Shown here: piece by piece, positions 37,291-50,465 of the stretch
How positions within the stretch are numbered: the first letter of the stretch is position 1
How the letters are laid out: every line of letters starts with the position of its first letter
DNA from: Certhia americana
Lineage: Eukaryota > Chordata > Aves > Passeriformes > Certhiidae
NCBI GenBank assembly: GCA_018697195.1
Contig: CM031858.1
Coordinates: 125,008,594 to 125,072,593, forward strand
Reading direction: 5' to 3'
DNA length: 64,000 nucleotides
The notes under the pieces: model-generated
Seen by the model: only the letters and a program-made list of their open reading frames with translations
Told to the model about the DNA's origin: nothing
The model's database searches: none
Translations under genes and position numbers: made by a program

Positions 37291-40200
37291 AGCGCAGAGC
37301 AGCGCAGCCCCGGCGCGCCCCTGCGGAGGCTGCGGGGCACGGCTGCCGCCGCAGCGCCTTGCTCCGTGCCCACCTTGCGGCACTGCCGCGACCCCGGGGG
37401 TCTTGGCAGCCCCCGAGCAGCGGGGAGCAGCTGGGGCCGGCGTTGTGGCGGCGGATGCTGGGGCCGCCGCCCCGATTGCTGCACAGGGGGCTGCGCGGCT
37501 GGAGGATGCTCCGGTGACCGGCCTGAAAAGGAGGAAAAAAAGGAGGAATTGAAGCATCCTGGTCTTGATGTTTTGTTGTGGTTTTTTTCTCCTTGTTAAG
37601 TGAGCGTGACTAAAGAAGTATTTTAGGAAAAGGAACCTCGGCATAGTTACTGCTGGTTTTTTTTAATGTTGTACCAAGGTCTTTAAGCAAAAGAAATAAT
37701 CATATTTTTACATGATGTAGGGAAGTGTAAGAATGCAAGTGAAAAGCACTGTAAGAGCAAAGACAGGAAAGGCTGCAAAAGCAAAATACTTAACTGAGAT
37801 CTCTGGGGATTTTTTTTTAGGGAAATTGCACAATAACTACCAGTTTCCACCCATATGTAAGGACTGACTTAACACCCAGGGAGCTCTTACTTCCTGAGAA
37901 TAAGTTCAAACCCCATATGCCATTCTGCAGTAGCAGTGCTGTCAGATGTGTGGCTGGCTCAAGGTTTGAGCCTGGATCTGGATTTGATATTTTCCAACCA
38001 AGGATTTGCCTGTGCAGGAAGGTGCTGTTTTGTTGCTTGATTGGTTGCTTGTTTGTTTGGGTTTTTTTAAATCCAAATACAGCAATACCATCAGCGTTTT
38101 CATTTTCACCTAAACTTTGGCGAGATTATAGCTCAGTTTATTATCTCCACGCGTATCCATCCAATGAATCCTCAGAGCTGATCCTTTCTTCATCCTGCTT
38201 TTCATTATTGCCAGCTGTTGCGTTCCTCTGTTGATTTGTTAACTTTTTTTTTTTTTGAACCTTCTTTGCACTCTTTATCCAACGACTTCTGTCTGCACTG
38301 TATGACATAGTCCATGATTAGCAGAGTCCAGCCAATCTCAGTTTGTCCATGTGGCCCCTGCAACAAAATGCATATTATTCTCTAATGTAACCTGCCAGTA
38401 CTTGTAATATCCAGCTGATGGCTTCCATTTTACCAGTCTGCTGTTGCTTTTCTTCTCTGTTCCTGTCATGCCACTATACTGGCACACTGTAGCTGACCTA
38501 ATGATGTTTCTCTCAGACTTTGTTTTCTCTGATTTCTTTTACCCACAGCTCTTGCAGAAAGTTCCCATCAAATCATTCTGTTAGAAACAAGACTTCGTGA
38601 AACCCCTAACATCTGTATCCACATCCCACACTGGTGACTCTGCATTGAACCCAGCTACCCGTGACTTTAACTCTTTCACCTCCAGCTGATTTCTGGTTGC
38701 TGTAGTCAGTGAAGATTTGCACATGTGGAATCTGAATTGGCATTTTTGTTCCACCTCTGCATTCCTTCCTTCTAGACCAGTGGTTCTCCTGCTCTGCTCA
38801 AACCTTGTAGATACCACTAAAAGAGTAGTAGGCCATTATAGCCATTTGGTGCCTCTGTAGTGTTTTCACTTTAAAGTATGAATTGTGATCTGTAGGAAGT
38901 TTTGGAGGCTACCAGTAGTCTGTAGGTCCAAAAAGACATGAAACAAATGTTCTAGCAGCTACTACCCTTCAGCTGTATCTTTAGGCACAGTTCGATGTCA
39001 TCAGCAAAATACAGTTTTTGTTGAGTCTTGCACAAGGGATGTAAAAAGCATGCCAGTACACTGAAACCCAGAAGAACTTTCCATCTCTTTAACCATACTG
39101 TAGACAATCCTGGTTCCTCCAGAGTTCATTTATTTGGATTTAATTAGTTGAAAAAAATTTTCAAAAATCATAAGCTTAATCAAGTCCATATACTTGCTTT
39201 TGAACAGGAGTCACTACATATGATATAAAAAAGGTACTACTCTAGTAATCTGTACTCTCACCTTAACCTGTACTCCTGTTAGAATGGAAACAAAGCAAAA
39301 GACAGTTCCAAAGGAGAGGGGTATCTTTTGCTTGCCTCTTTCTTTCTTCTCTCCCACCTCTCACCTCCCCTTTGTCCTCCAACTCCAAATACCTTTCAGT
39401 TTAATTTATCTGCCTTTGCATTTAGGAAGAAGACAATATTGGATGTTTCTCTCTTAAATCTGGGGAAGTGGAGTTTGCTCATTACCTAACCTTTATTTGC
39501 AGCCCTAGTCAGCAGAACAGGCCTGCCAGGAAGGTCAGGGAGGTCAGAAAGGAGAGATGAGGGACAATTTATGATCTCTTGACAAAAGACAAGCATCAAG
39601 TCAAAACAGAGGAGTAGGAGGGGGGTGTAAAGGTGATAGGTAGCTGGTAGAGATGGAGGGATAGGAGCTGCATAGGCAATAACAAAGATGAAGTCCTTCA
39701 AAAAAGGCTGGCAAAAATCAAGCACTCTCAGATATGACTAATTCTGCCCTCCACAAGAGTGAAACTATTCCCCCCTGTCATTTCTGTGACAGGCACTCCC
39801 CAAAGCTCCCACTGCTGCTAGAGCTCCATTATCTGAGGCACTGTGCCTCGTACCGGTGATGCGGTCTCTGCCACAAGGGCCTTACAATTTAGCATGACCC
39901 AAAATGCAATAAAGGAGTGTAACAAGATATTGTACGAGACCAGGAGAGGAAGGACAACTGGACCCTTGGAAGCCTATGTGGCAATTTACATTATGTAATG
40001 TCATGGTTATAGTCAGAAGTAAATAACATACAAGAAATGTACACACATAGCACCAACCCACCCTCTATCTCAGGCATTTCCACTGTCTTTTTTTTCCCAT
40101 TCAAGAATGAGGAAATCCCAAGCACCTGATTTAACCTCTTGTCCAAGGGCCCATTGTTGGTGGTAGTTAGAGCAGAAGGCTAACACAGGCACAGCTGAAA

Positions 40201-40922
40201 CACAGTGTGTGCTGCTAGAGAGTACAACTTTTGACACAGTAACATTCTGTGAGCAGCAGTAAGGAGCAGTAAGCCTTGCTCTGACTCAGCCTAGAATAGC
40301 CCATCTCTGTCCCTTGTTCTGCCTTGCATCATACTGTCACAACCCTTTGCAAGTGAGCTGGGTACAGAAGTTACTTTTCATCTGGACCAGTTCCCAGCCT
40401 AGCTCCCAGGGAAGGCATACAAATATTCTGCCAGCCAGTGTGGGAAGAGTGTCAGGGGCAGGCAGGGGGGCAGCAGGGCTTGTAGAAGCTGCTGGAGACT
40501 TTCAGCTCCAGAGGCATAGGACTGGCCTCAGCTGTGCCTGTGAGAAGCAGGTTGTTTTACTAAACTGCATTTTCAGATGCCTAAAATGGATTTTGGTACT
40601 AAAGTTCAACACCTTAGCTTTCATTCTCCTAGGATGGTAATCACTAAGCCAGTAGATCACCTCCACCAGAGTGAGGAGGCCCTGTTCCCAGACATGCAAT
40701 CCCATCATCTCTCTTTTGTCAGCCCTGCTATCTGTGAATGAATGAAGCCCTTCAGTCACCAGTGTTGGTCACTAACCAAGCAGAAATGTGACCCTGAAAG
40801 AAACAGCTGCTTGGTTTTCTGCTGTGTCATTGAGTTGTATCAGCTCACAGGCAAGTCAAATAAGCTCCAGAGCCACCACAAATGAGGAGGCAGGCTCTTT
40901 GGCTGGGAAGAAGTTTGGGTTA

Positions 40923-40966
40923 GAGGAGGAGGAGGAGGAGAAAGAGAAGAAGAAGGAGAAGGAACA
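40923..40966 (+). repeat. GAG/GAA purine microsatellite
   Basis: Six GAG-type units followed by GAA/AGA units make an all-purine tract of more than 40 bases. In one plus-strand frame it translates to a run of Glu and Lys, which explains a Glu/Lys-rich open frame there; I do not treat that as a gene. Confidence 0.88.
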
Positions 40967-41461
40967 AGACTTCCCCCTTATGGTAAGATCAAGCCACTGG
41001 ATATGCTTAGGTGCTCACACATACATCTTGAGACATCAATTTACACGTGTTAAAGGAGGAATACACAAAATCTGCAGGAGCTGGCAGCGCTGCGTTTTGC
41101 TGCAGTCCCTAAATTCACTCCTATTTTATATAACATCATGCTTCTAGTTCCACATCTCTTATTCATGTAGAAATAATCATTAAAGGAGTTGTAGCAAATA
41201 ATTGGAGAAAAATCAGTTCTCAGCCTGCAGGCTTCTGTGCTTTGAGGAAACAAGTATCTTTTGAAGACTTGTTGTGGTACATCCCGTAATTATAATTTGT
41301 ATACAGTAAAAGCAAAACTCGTTATAAAGAGAATGTAACTTTAAACCATACAAGTGCGCATTTCCCATGAATTCCTAATGCAGAGCAGTGCCATGGGTTT
41401 AAATGAGCCTTTTCAGTGTCCCTCACCCCTGCCAGTCTTCTTGGGATTAAGTGTACCCTAC

Positions 41462-41515
41462 CTGCCTTAAGACAGGGAAGATGTTCTTTCTTGCTAAGCT
41501 CCCTCTCACCACACA
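41462..41515 (-). other. isolated 54-bp exon-like segment
   Basis: On the minus strand ACTTTTTCCCCAG forms a good acceptor. The segment is exactly 18 codons long and ends AAGGCAG before GTAGGG. Two of its three frames are open, one reading CVVRGSLARKNIFPVLRQ. With no partner exon and no family match it may be a non-coding exon or chance. Confidence 0.2.
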
Positions 41516-44438
41516 CTGGGGAAAAAGTTCAAATAGACTGATAGGTTTCTTTCTTCATGCTGGGCCTGCATCACTCCTAACTGCTCATCCCTCTAGCATG
41601 GACTTTGTCCTCACTTAACAGAGCATATTATGACATGGCCTGGAGCTACCCACAAAGATAGCAATTACTCTTCTATATATTGTTGGCCTGGTTTTCAAAA
41701 GGCCTGGGCAGCCCTACTTCTTCAAGGAGCAAAAGGGCCTAAGGATACCATCACCTCTGGAAATCAAGTCATTAGGAATAGGAAGAGGATGTGAAGGGAG
41801 GCATGGCTACAAGCATTGCTCCCATTCAAGGAGCACATCAGTAAGAAGCTGTCACAGTCAAAGAGAGAGAGTAAATAATGTAATAGAACTTTCTTTCAGG
41901 CCAAAAAATCCTGTGAAAGCCTGGACAGCTGCACACCACATCTCTGAAAGCAATGACAAACCACATTATGTTTGAGGCATGTAAAATAGTTCTGTCAAAG
42001 CAATGGCTCCTGGCATGGCCAATTTGACAGAGTGAGACAGTCGTCAGTGCTGCTGCCTGGTTAATGCTGTGGCCTTGGGGGCAAATAAACTATCTTCTGA
42101 CTGAAGTGTTGGGCCAAGGCTTCCTCCAAAGGAGAGAAATCTATCAAAAGAACAGAGTCATTCCTTGTGATGCCACCCATGGGGATAGCTCACACCCATA
42201 CTTTCCACCAAGGAGGAAGAGAGAGGACCAAAGTAGTTGCTATATCTGCTGAGCAGCACCTGGACCCACGGTCAGCCTCAGCTGGTCCTCCCAGTGTGGT
42301 ACCCAGCCATGGCTTCCCACTCACCTTGCCAGCCTTGAAGTGCCTTAACTTGGCTGTGATTCCTCCTCAGCAGCACAGCTACAGGGCAGCAGAGTGAGGG
42401 CTGCAGTACATCTGCCTGGCATTTTTCCACACACAGCTTTCCACCCAGGAATCCTATTGTCATGAGACATTAGATGTTTTAGGCTCATTAATTCTGATGA
42501 CACAATCCAGAAGTTTATTTTTAGAGGGAGTGAGCAGGTGTCCATGGCAGCATTTTAGCTGACAGTGCTGCAGAATTGCTGTTCAGGAGTATTTGGTTTT
42601 TCTTTGTATCTTGATTTGTTGCTGAAAGATATGGTTATTCTTAATATTTTACCTCTTCTTAGCTTCAGGAATGGCCTGGATAAGACAAAGGGAAACATTT
42701 GCACCCTTGAATGGATTTTCATCTACAGACTTTCACTAGGAAACTGGAGAAGTGGTACTAATAATTCATCTGTAGTATTGATTGTAGATGATGGTTAAGA
42801 AAGAGATATACCAAAATAAGACATTAAAAGTAATGACTGTACCAGATTGAGAAAATATTTTTGTTCAAAAAATTGCATCAAAATCATGGGGTTTTTACCA
42901 CAAGTATTAGAAATTCTGCATAAAAATTATTCAGTCAGAAAATTGATTGCTAGTGTTAGAAATAATAATCTATATTCACACTTAAAAACTATTTTCATTA
43001 ATTTTTTTCTTTTTTTCTGCATAACTACCTTAAGTAAAATCTTAAAGGATGCTGTAATATAATCCTCCATCAATATTTTTGAACTGCTAGACAAAAATAT
43101 GTAGGATCATAGAACTCATTTTCTAGGAGAAACAATACAGTGAGTTTGACCCAAACCCATATGAATGTAATTACTAGGATGGCAAACTGGCTTCTAATGA
43201 CAGTCACAAACATCATACTTGAATCTACAAATTATTTAGTTTGTCTGAGCTCCCACTCTTTGTATTTGTATATTTACCTATAAATTTTAGTTTGCAGCAG
43301 CAAAGTTCAGGATATTCTGCTGGCCTTGGGAAATTAAGGACTGATTTCCCATTGCTAAATATGAACAGAGATGCTGCTGTGTAGAGGCTAAAGTTATCTT
43401 TAAAAACATACAAAAACCCTGTCAAGAAAATTCATTACCACAGAGGAGCCTATTACAAATATGTGGTCTGACCACAGGGCAAGTATTTGGAAGCAAATCA
43501 AAACTGAGTAGAAAAAAGGATTTTTCAAATTCACTAATATTCATTTCAATTAATAGCCCACCTGCGAAGTGTAACGAACCTGAACATATTGTGATCATTA
43601 ATGCTCTAAAATAGCCTTTTGCCAAAAAAACCCCAAACCAAATTTGAAACAATTTTGAAAGACTAATCAATGCCATTGCCACTCTCTCACATACTGCGGT
43701 AAAAGGCTGATTCTTGCAAAGGCTAGAAAAAAATTCCTTGTCTTTAGGCTAAGAATGACGAATTGTTGCTCACAAAGACACCAGAAAAATATGGGGAACA
43801 GGAAGGAGTGCTGAGGTCTTAGTCTGGAGCAAGGGCTGTGGTGGTGCATGAAGTGATTTACATTTCTCAAGGTAAATACTCCTGCTCTGTGACCAGAAAT
43901 TAGTGGGCAAGGTACTGCAACCCATTCCCACCACAAATAGGAAAGGGCAGGGTCTGTCTAAGTGGTTCAAGGTCTGGGCAAGTAAGGGCTCAGGTCTGTG
44001 GGGGAAGAGGGGGTTAGTGAAAGGAGTCCAGGCTAATGTTCCATTTGAATGACAAATGCTTCACCAGCGTGACTTCTTTTCACAGCTGACCGCATTTAGG
44101 AAGAGGCTTGAAGTATTACAGCCTGAAGCAGTTGACCTTTCCCACCTCCCTTTCCAGGAAGCTGGAGGTCAAATTAAAGGTTCTGAGCTCCATGGCATGC
44201 TGAACACCACGTGTGGGGTGGGTCTCATAGCGGTGTGCCTGAAAGGAAGCACCATCACAAGGGCTACAGGCTGGGGGAATGGCCACAGGGCCATCAGCTC
44301 CTCGGAAAGCAGCTGCAGCCTGAGGGAAGTGAGCTGAGCCAGTCCTGGTGCACAACTGTGATACCACGGAGTCCAGCTCCATACAGCCTTTCTACCTTTG
44401 AATTCTGCGATAAGTTTTTTGCTTTTTTTTTATTTCAG

Positions 44439-44525
44439 TCTTCTCAAATGGCTTTGAATTGTCAAGCAATCAGAAGTAAAGCCTGGAGGACCTGAAGAAA
44501 AAAATAAATTTTTTGAACCTCAAGA
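44439..44525 (+). other. possible short terminal exon with AATAAA
   Basis: GCTTTTTTTTTATTTCAG is a strong plus-strand acceptor ending at 44438. About 65 bases later comes AATAAA at 44503-44508. This could be the last exon of a plus-strand transcript, coding or not. No upstream exon could be tied to it and the frame across it is short. Confidence 0.2.
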
Positions 44526-46946
44526 GTGATTTTTATAGTATGTATATCTCCTGTCTCTGCTGATGTCCTACAAATAAGAAAAAAGGATTTTAAAAAATGA
44601 CCTTGAAGTTAATTTTTTAATGCAGGAATCATAATTAATTAAAACTGCAGAAATTAATTTTTAGCTAAATGCATACCTCAGGTGCCCCAAGACAGCTGTG
44701 TATTTAAAATGACAAGCAAACAAAATCTATTACATAGACAGAAATTACAGGGAGAATAAAATTTAAACAAGTTATGATTTGAACAATTTGTTATTTGAAA
44801 TACAAAAATGTAATATATATGTTATTTTAAAATAAGTTAGATGAATTATTTTTCCACTTTCTTTTCCCACCTTTCTAAATCTTGTGGAAGGACACATGCT
44901 TCAGGCAAACTCTGGAACTATTTCCTTTTTGATAAAAGGGCCTTTCTCTTTCAAAGGCTATCTGGTCAGTAATGTAGCTAAAGCTGTTAAGCTGTTTCAC
45001 ATTCAGGAGGAGTAAAGCTTTTGATTTAGTGCAGTGTTAATGTTAGGAAAGATGTTTAATCCTCAATTTTCTGAAGTGTCTTTACTGTCAAATATTACCC
45101 TGTATCAGTATGCAACATTCCCTCTCAAGCTCTCAAAAATGTCTTCTACCTTCTTTTTTTCTTTTTTTCTCTTTTTTTTTTCCCTTTTTGTAAGAGGGTA
45201 AATATAAAAATAAAAAGATAAACCAAGTTATGTTCTTGGTTAATATTAGCTCACTTCCAAGGGACCTATTAGAGGGGTATTGGTTGTCCTGTGTTGGCTG
45301 AACAATCCTGGTGTGCAGCCCTTTTTTTTTTTTTTTTTGACATTTTCAGACACTATTTTCTTCCAGGGCTTACAGCCTGCATAGCTGCTGCCCTTGCCAC
45401 CTTACATACACCATGGGGTACCCTCTGGGATACTTTTTGGGGGGTGTTGTGTAGGTGTTACGACAGTGAATCTGATTTTCCATGTCTAACTACAAGATAG
45501 GATAATAGAAGAAAAACATGGAGAAGCTCCTATAACCCTTCAATCTAGTTGCCATATATCATGGTTGTTCCCCTCCAACTTTCCTGCCTAACACCTCTCG
45601 TACGCCAGCAGATGAATTCCCATGCAGTGACAGTGTGGTCAGGGCCTGGAAACAATGGAAGAGGGGCAGAGGGAAAGAAAGCCTTCCCTCTTCCACATAG
45701 TCACTATGGTCCTATCCACAGCAATAGGGACACAGCGACAGAGGCTTTCCTTCCAGTTGCAGCAAGCCACAGAAGTGCTGAAACAAATCTGCTCCCTTAT
45801 TCAGTGCTGTGCTGGTGCCACCACTTTTTGACTTATCACAGCATTTATATCAATGAGCCCAAATCATAATTGTTTAAAATGGGATTATTTTACTATGCTC
45901 AATTCCTCAAACTGGTGACCAGATCTTAACAGCTGACAAAGAAACCTTCCTGAAGAAACAAATTCTTTATGTATCCATCAAACCACAGTGTAACAGCTGA
46001 ATTGCTGACTTGTGTCTCTTCTTCACTAGATCCTTTTCCTCCCCTTCCCCACTGGCTGCACTATATAACCATACCACAGAGATGTTAATGTAATTACTGA
46101 TAGACAAATCAATGTGGGCTTTGAACTGCCTGGGTGTTTTGTTCATGCCCTCTTTTCTGGGGCAACCCTTGTACAGCCAGTGCAGGGAAGCAGAAACATG
46201 CTCTCTAATCACCAAGTCCTCAAAGGACTAAAGCAGGGCAGGAGATCATTTTACCATTATAGTGGTAGTGATACAGCAGTTACAATGTCTGCCCAAGATT
46301 CTGTTGTAAAATAACATGCTTCAGGACTTCCCAATGCAGCTACAGAAAATGTTGTTCCACTTTTTGCTTGAGGCTGATTTTATGAAATTAGAAGCAAATC
46401 CTTAAAGAGCTTAAGTTGATAATCTGATTGGGTTTAATTTATGAGAAGTCTTTCTTGTATTTAAGAGAGCGATTAAGGATTTGCTTTGTATAAGCTCACG
46501 TGTCTCTGTCTGCTGGCATCAGTCAGGTATTGTTTTGTCTTCATTTTAGAGTGAGAAGCTTGTGTCTCTGGGCCTGGTGCCCTGCACCGCCTTGTTTGAC
46601 AGCATCCATCTACCATGGGCACAGCTTGAGGGGCAAACAGTGGTAGAAGGTGCCAAACATGTCTATCCTGGGCTTTTACCACCTTCCCCTTGGGCTGGTA
46701 AATATTCCAACACTGCCTTCCTGAGAAGCTGCCTTAGCAGGGAGCAAGGGCTATGGAGGAAGCTGGTGTTATTTTAACCTCAAGAATTAGTATATTCAAC
46801 TGAGATAGACTGTGGTGTCAAATATTTAGCTGGTGTAATTTTATACACACATAAGCCTGGGTTTAGCAGAACTGCTATTTTGCATGAAGAAAGAAAAAAA
46901 ACCAAACAAACAAAAAAGAGAGGATCTTCCAGTAACATTTTTACAA

Positions 46947-46994
46947 AAAGAGGAAGAGCACAGAAGGTCAAAAGAGGAAGAGCACAGAAGGTCA
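46947..46994. repeat. exact 24-bp tandem duplication
   Basis: AAAGAGGAAGAGCACAGAAG plus GTCA occurs twice in a row, 46947-46970 and 46971-46994, with no mismatch. The identity implies a recent duplication. It lies in non-coding DNA. As 24 is a multiple of three, the minus-strand frame shows a repeated LTFCALPL peptide that has no meaning. Confidence 0.95.
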
Positions 46995-49900
46995 TCAAAG
47001 ATTATAACATATCTGAGGTAGCAGGGACTGCCCTTTTAGAGAAATTCCTGTAGGGCATTTCCATGCCAGCTCATTTCTTGTGTGTACTTATTATGAAAAC
47101 TATCCCTGTTTTTCCCAGCATTGAGAATTCAGATTCTATTTTGTGACTTAGTTTTGCATTTTTTGCCATTTCAGAAGATGCTCTATCCCTGTAAAACATT
47201 ACAGTTTTCTGGTGCTGAAATGCCAGAAGGATTTGTAGTGACTTTCACCAAACCACCTGAAAAGTAGGTCAGTAGCAATATCATTTCAAGAGAACTGCAA
47301 TACTACAGCAAAAACTGAGTTAATCCTGATGTATATGATGAATATACCTCCTAACCTCACTGCAGGGGACAGTGTGGACATAAATATATCTTTATTAATC
47401 TTTTCTCAACTGGTTATTTCCAAAGGGGAGGGCCTCATGACATTTTCTTTTTAATTAAATACCATGGAACCAAATCTGTTGAGCTTGTTTGTTCAAACAG
47501 AGGCATCTAAATCCAGATTTAGCCAGTAAACTCTCACAAGGGGAAAATAAAATTTCATGGTAAGAAGAATATGTAATAAAACATATTAACTAAATTAATT
47601 TCTATCTGGAATTCTTCTTCCCAAAGTAAACCTGCAATTAGCTATATTTAGATAAAGGAAAAACCTCTCATGATGATGGTTCAGCTAAATGTGTAGATTT
47701 AGGTCTAAGCAGCTACACAAACTGTTAAAACCAAAGCAGCTACTGTTAAAACCCTGCAGGAAAACCCTGGTGTATTCTGACTTAGTGAGTTTCCCTAGAG
47801 CAGTTCTTCCCTGCTGTATTTCATTTCAGCCTTGGTTTGTTGCTTTTAAATAGCTATTTTTAAAATTCCAAAATCTCTTTATAGCTAGCAGACAGAAAGC
47901 ATAGGCTGCAGGCAGAGAAATGGGTAGGGAAAAGGAGGGAAGGAGGGAGAGCGGATCTGAAGTACATCAGAATGAATGCAAACATTACATAATGTAACTT
48001 GTAAACACTTTAGAAACAATGTTAAAGCACTTTTAGACTGAACTGACACCAGAGAACAGAGCAGGGGTAAGCACTCTCAGTTCACATTTGCTGCATGTTA
48101 TACCACCCAGAACAGTTCCCATTGAGCTATAAACCCTTGGACTAATGTGATGAAAAAAAAGTCAAATTATGCGTCAATTACTTAAAATAAAAATATAAAT
48201 ATCCAAGTAACTATAGATTGCCTGAGTTGGGGACTGATGGGGAGGTGGGGGATTGTACAAAGTGTTTCAGCGGCCTCTTTGGTGGTGGGTAAACACGAGC
48301 TCCTAGTGGAATGTGGACTAACAGCAGGTTACAAGAAGCAGGGGATGGCAGGAAGGAGCACAGCAGTAACCAACCCACCACTCAAATAACATCCAGACTT
48401 CAAAGGCTGCATGTCAGGGGGGCAGTGGGGAAATGGCAACAGAGCCCTTGCTGGTGCTGCTGGGACGATCAGCAGAGCGGGCTGTGCTGAGGGCTGTCAC
48501 AGTCTGATGGCCCTGGAAGGTTCTGTCCCGATGAAGAGGGGACTGCACTGGTGAGAAGAGGCTTCTGTGCAGATCAGATGACATCTGAGAGGTAGAGGCA
48601 TGAGTGAGAGGACAACAGCTGTCCTCCAGGGCTTTCCTTTGGGTGAGGGAGCTAGAAATATCTATAAAAAATCTAATTAGCTCGTAAATGTGGAGATAGC
48701 TGAAGTGATCTGTCACAGGCTATAAATAACACTGTTCAGAAAACAAAGTTCTGACAAAGGCTTTATGGGTGGAAGCTGGAGCTGGGTAAGTTTGAGTTTA
48801 AAAAAAAATGTAGATCTTGACCAGTGAAATACCTTATGACAGGATGTGGTTAGCTTCTGTCTTGCATTTAATCTTTAAATCAGGATTAGATTTCCTTCCT
48901 TTAAAAAACCCCTCAGATTCAGTCAGCAGAGAATAGTTCAGCACTGTGTTCCCAGGGCAAAGGGTAGAATCCTATGGAGTTATGTTGGAGCCTGCAATGA
49001 TGCACCCTGGACCTAAAATCTATGACTTCAGAATAACCACCCTTAAGCAATATGTGATTAGAAAGGTTGAAAATGTGTATTAACACTGAAAAGCCAATCA
49101 AAGTGGGTTGGTAAATCAGGCAACCATAAAGGACAAACTATAAAATCAAGTTAAATTTCAGCACTACAAAATATATGGGAATGAAAAGTGTTCCCGGAGA
49201 GTAATAGTTCTCCTTCAAAACAGCATTATGTAAGATAATTAATTTATTGTAGGCTTTTTGTGGCTATTGTATACTAACAAACTCTAAAAGTTCCTCACTT
49301 GTGCGTAGGTACCTGAATTGCAAAAAGTCCACAGAGTGCAGATTGCATGGGGATACAGAACTGCTATCAGGCTGTTTATTTTCAGCACATTCACACACTG
49401 AAATCAGAGATGAGACTTGGGTCCTTCTCCTCCACAGCAAGATTTTTTTCTTTGAGTGGAGGATGTCTCTTTCTGTGAGACACAGCTGAATGGCTCCAGC
49501 TTTGCCCAGCTGAGAAAGGCTGCAGATGAATTTGCTACAGGAAAGTAAACCTTAGCAGCATGTAGATGCTTGTGAATTCCTCTTGGGATTTCATCCCTAG
49601 TGTCTTAATGTGTCTGGTTAATTGTCAAGTGCCAAGTTTACATTCATCAATTAAATGAGAATGATTACAAACTGTCTCACCCATTGTCACAGAGGCAAAG
49701 GTTCCTTTCAACCCTAATAAATTAAATTAAATTGGCTCAAACCCTGCAACCCTAGACAGATTGGCTTTATGTTGAGAGGCATTAGTTTGATTGACACCTG
49801 TCTGGTTGACTGGGGATGGTTACCAGAATGAATAGCATCAGACAATGGGGGTTTGGTACTATGGGAGGGATTTTACATGAATAGGCACATCAGCTGGTGG

Positions 49901-50465
49901 AAGCAGCACCTGGGAGAAGCATCCAACCAGTTATGTAGCATCAGTAGCTTTAGGTTAGAATATAGGAGTCTTATGAAGCCCTGAACATGCAGATAAATGT
50001 GTGTAAATATTATCATTGATGTGTTTTCATCCACCTAATTCCAGTTATCAAGAAGGAAACGTGTATTTGCAGAGATCAGCAATTCAGTGACAAAATACGT
50101 TTCACATACGAGATTTTCTCCATGATTCTTCCCAATTAGCAAACACTAGGATGACCATCAACATCTAGAGTTTAGCTTTTTTGCCAGAAAGGGGATCTAA
50201 GTAATCTTTACCTTGTCTGTGTTTTTTAAAGTCTTTTACACCATAACAGCTGCCTGCTCACCAGATCTTCCTGTTTTTTAATAGTTTCATCAGATCACTC
50301 TCTGCAAATGTAAGCCCCTAGACAACATCATTGGTAAATCATCTTTCTAAACCTCTTCTACCCTGAATTTACTCTAAGGAACTCCTGCAACCTTGCTTTC
50401 AGTATAGGGAAGCTGTACTGCCACACCAAACACCACATGATTGTGTTCTGGCAGCAGACGGTTGC

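Larger units (their letters stand above)
36400..37520. promoter_or_regulatory. CpG-island promoter, probably bidirectional
   Basis: GC content and CpG density rise sharply here against AT-rich flanks. This is the classic appearance of a vertebrate housekeeping or developmental promoter. Within it are an NRF1-like core (TGCGCATG, 37163-37170), several GC-box-like CCCCGCC words, a long C/T tract at 37011-37099 and a 20-bp repeat block at 37191-37290. Splice donors occur in both directions: minus-strand GTGAGT at 36891-36896 and GTGAGC at 36784-36789, plus-strand GTAAGC from 36673. There is no clear TATA box, as expected for a dispersed-initiation promoter. Long open frames of 180-366 codons on both strands follow from the lack of AT-rich stops and should not be read as proteins. 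Confidence 0.88.
37521..50465. other. intron-like or intergenic DNA right of the CpG island
   Basis: It contains a GAG/GAA purine microsatellite (40923-40966), an exact 24-bp tandem duplication (46947-46994), T-rich runs near 45150-45182 and 45321-45338, and isolated exon-like segments on the minus strand at 41462-41515 and on the plus strand at 44439 onward. No named gene is recognisable. If the island is bidirectional, this would be the plus-strand gene's first intron or a divergent non-coding transcript. Confidence 0.4.

Noticed and set aside
37445..37514. Short plus-strand frame MLGPPPRLLHRGLRGWRMLR before a GTGACC, resembling a mitochondrial targeting peptide
   Set aside because: Arg- and Leu-rich peptides are common in translated CpG islands, the donor is weak, and no downstream exon could be matched. 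It is attractive but unsupported.
36499..37599. 366-codon plus-strand open frame across the CpG island, with 286-, 251- and 232-codon frames on both strands
   Set aside because: All lie in GC-rich sequence where stops are rare. Every frame on both strands is open for long stretches, and the composition is Ala/Arg/Pro/Gly with no domain. The repeat block reads through in three frames. These are composition artefacts.
40926..40970. Glu/Lys-rich peptide in a plus-strand open frame
   Set aside because: It is the translation of a GAG/GAA microsatellite.
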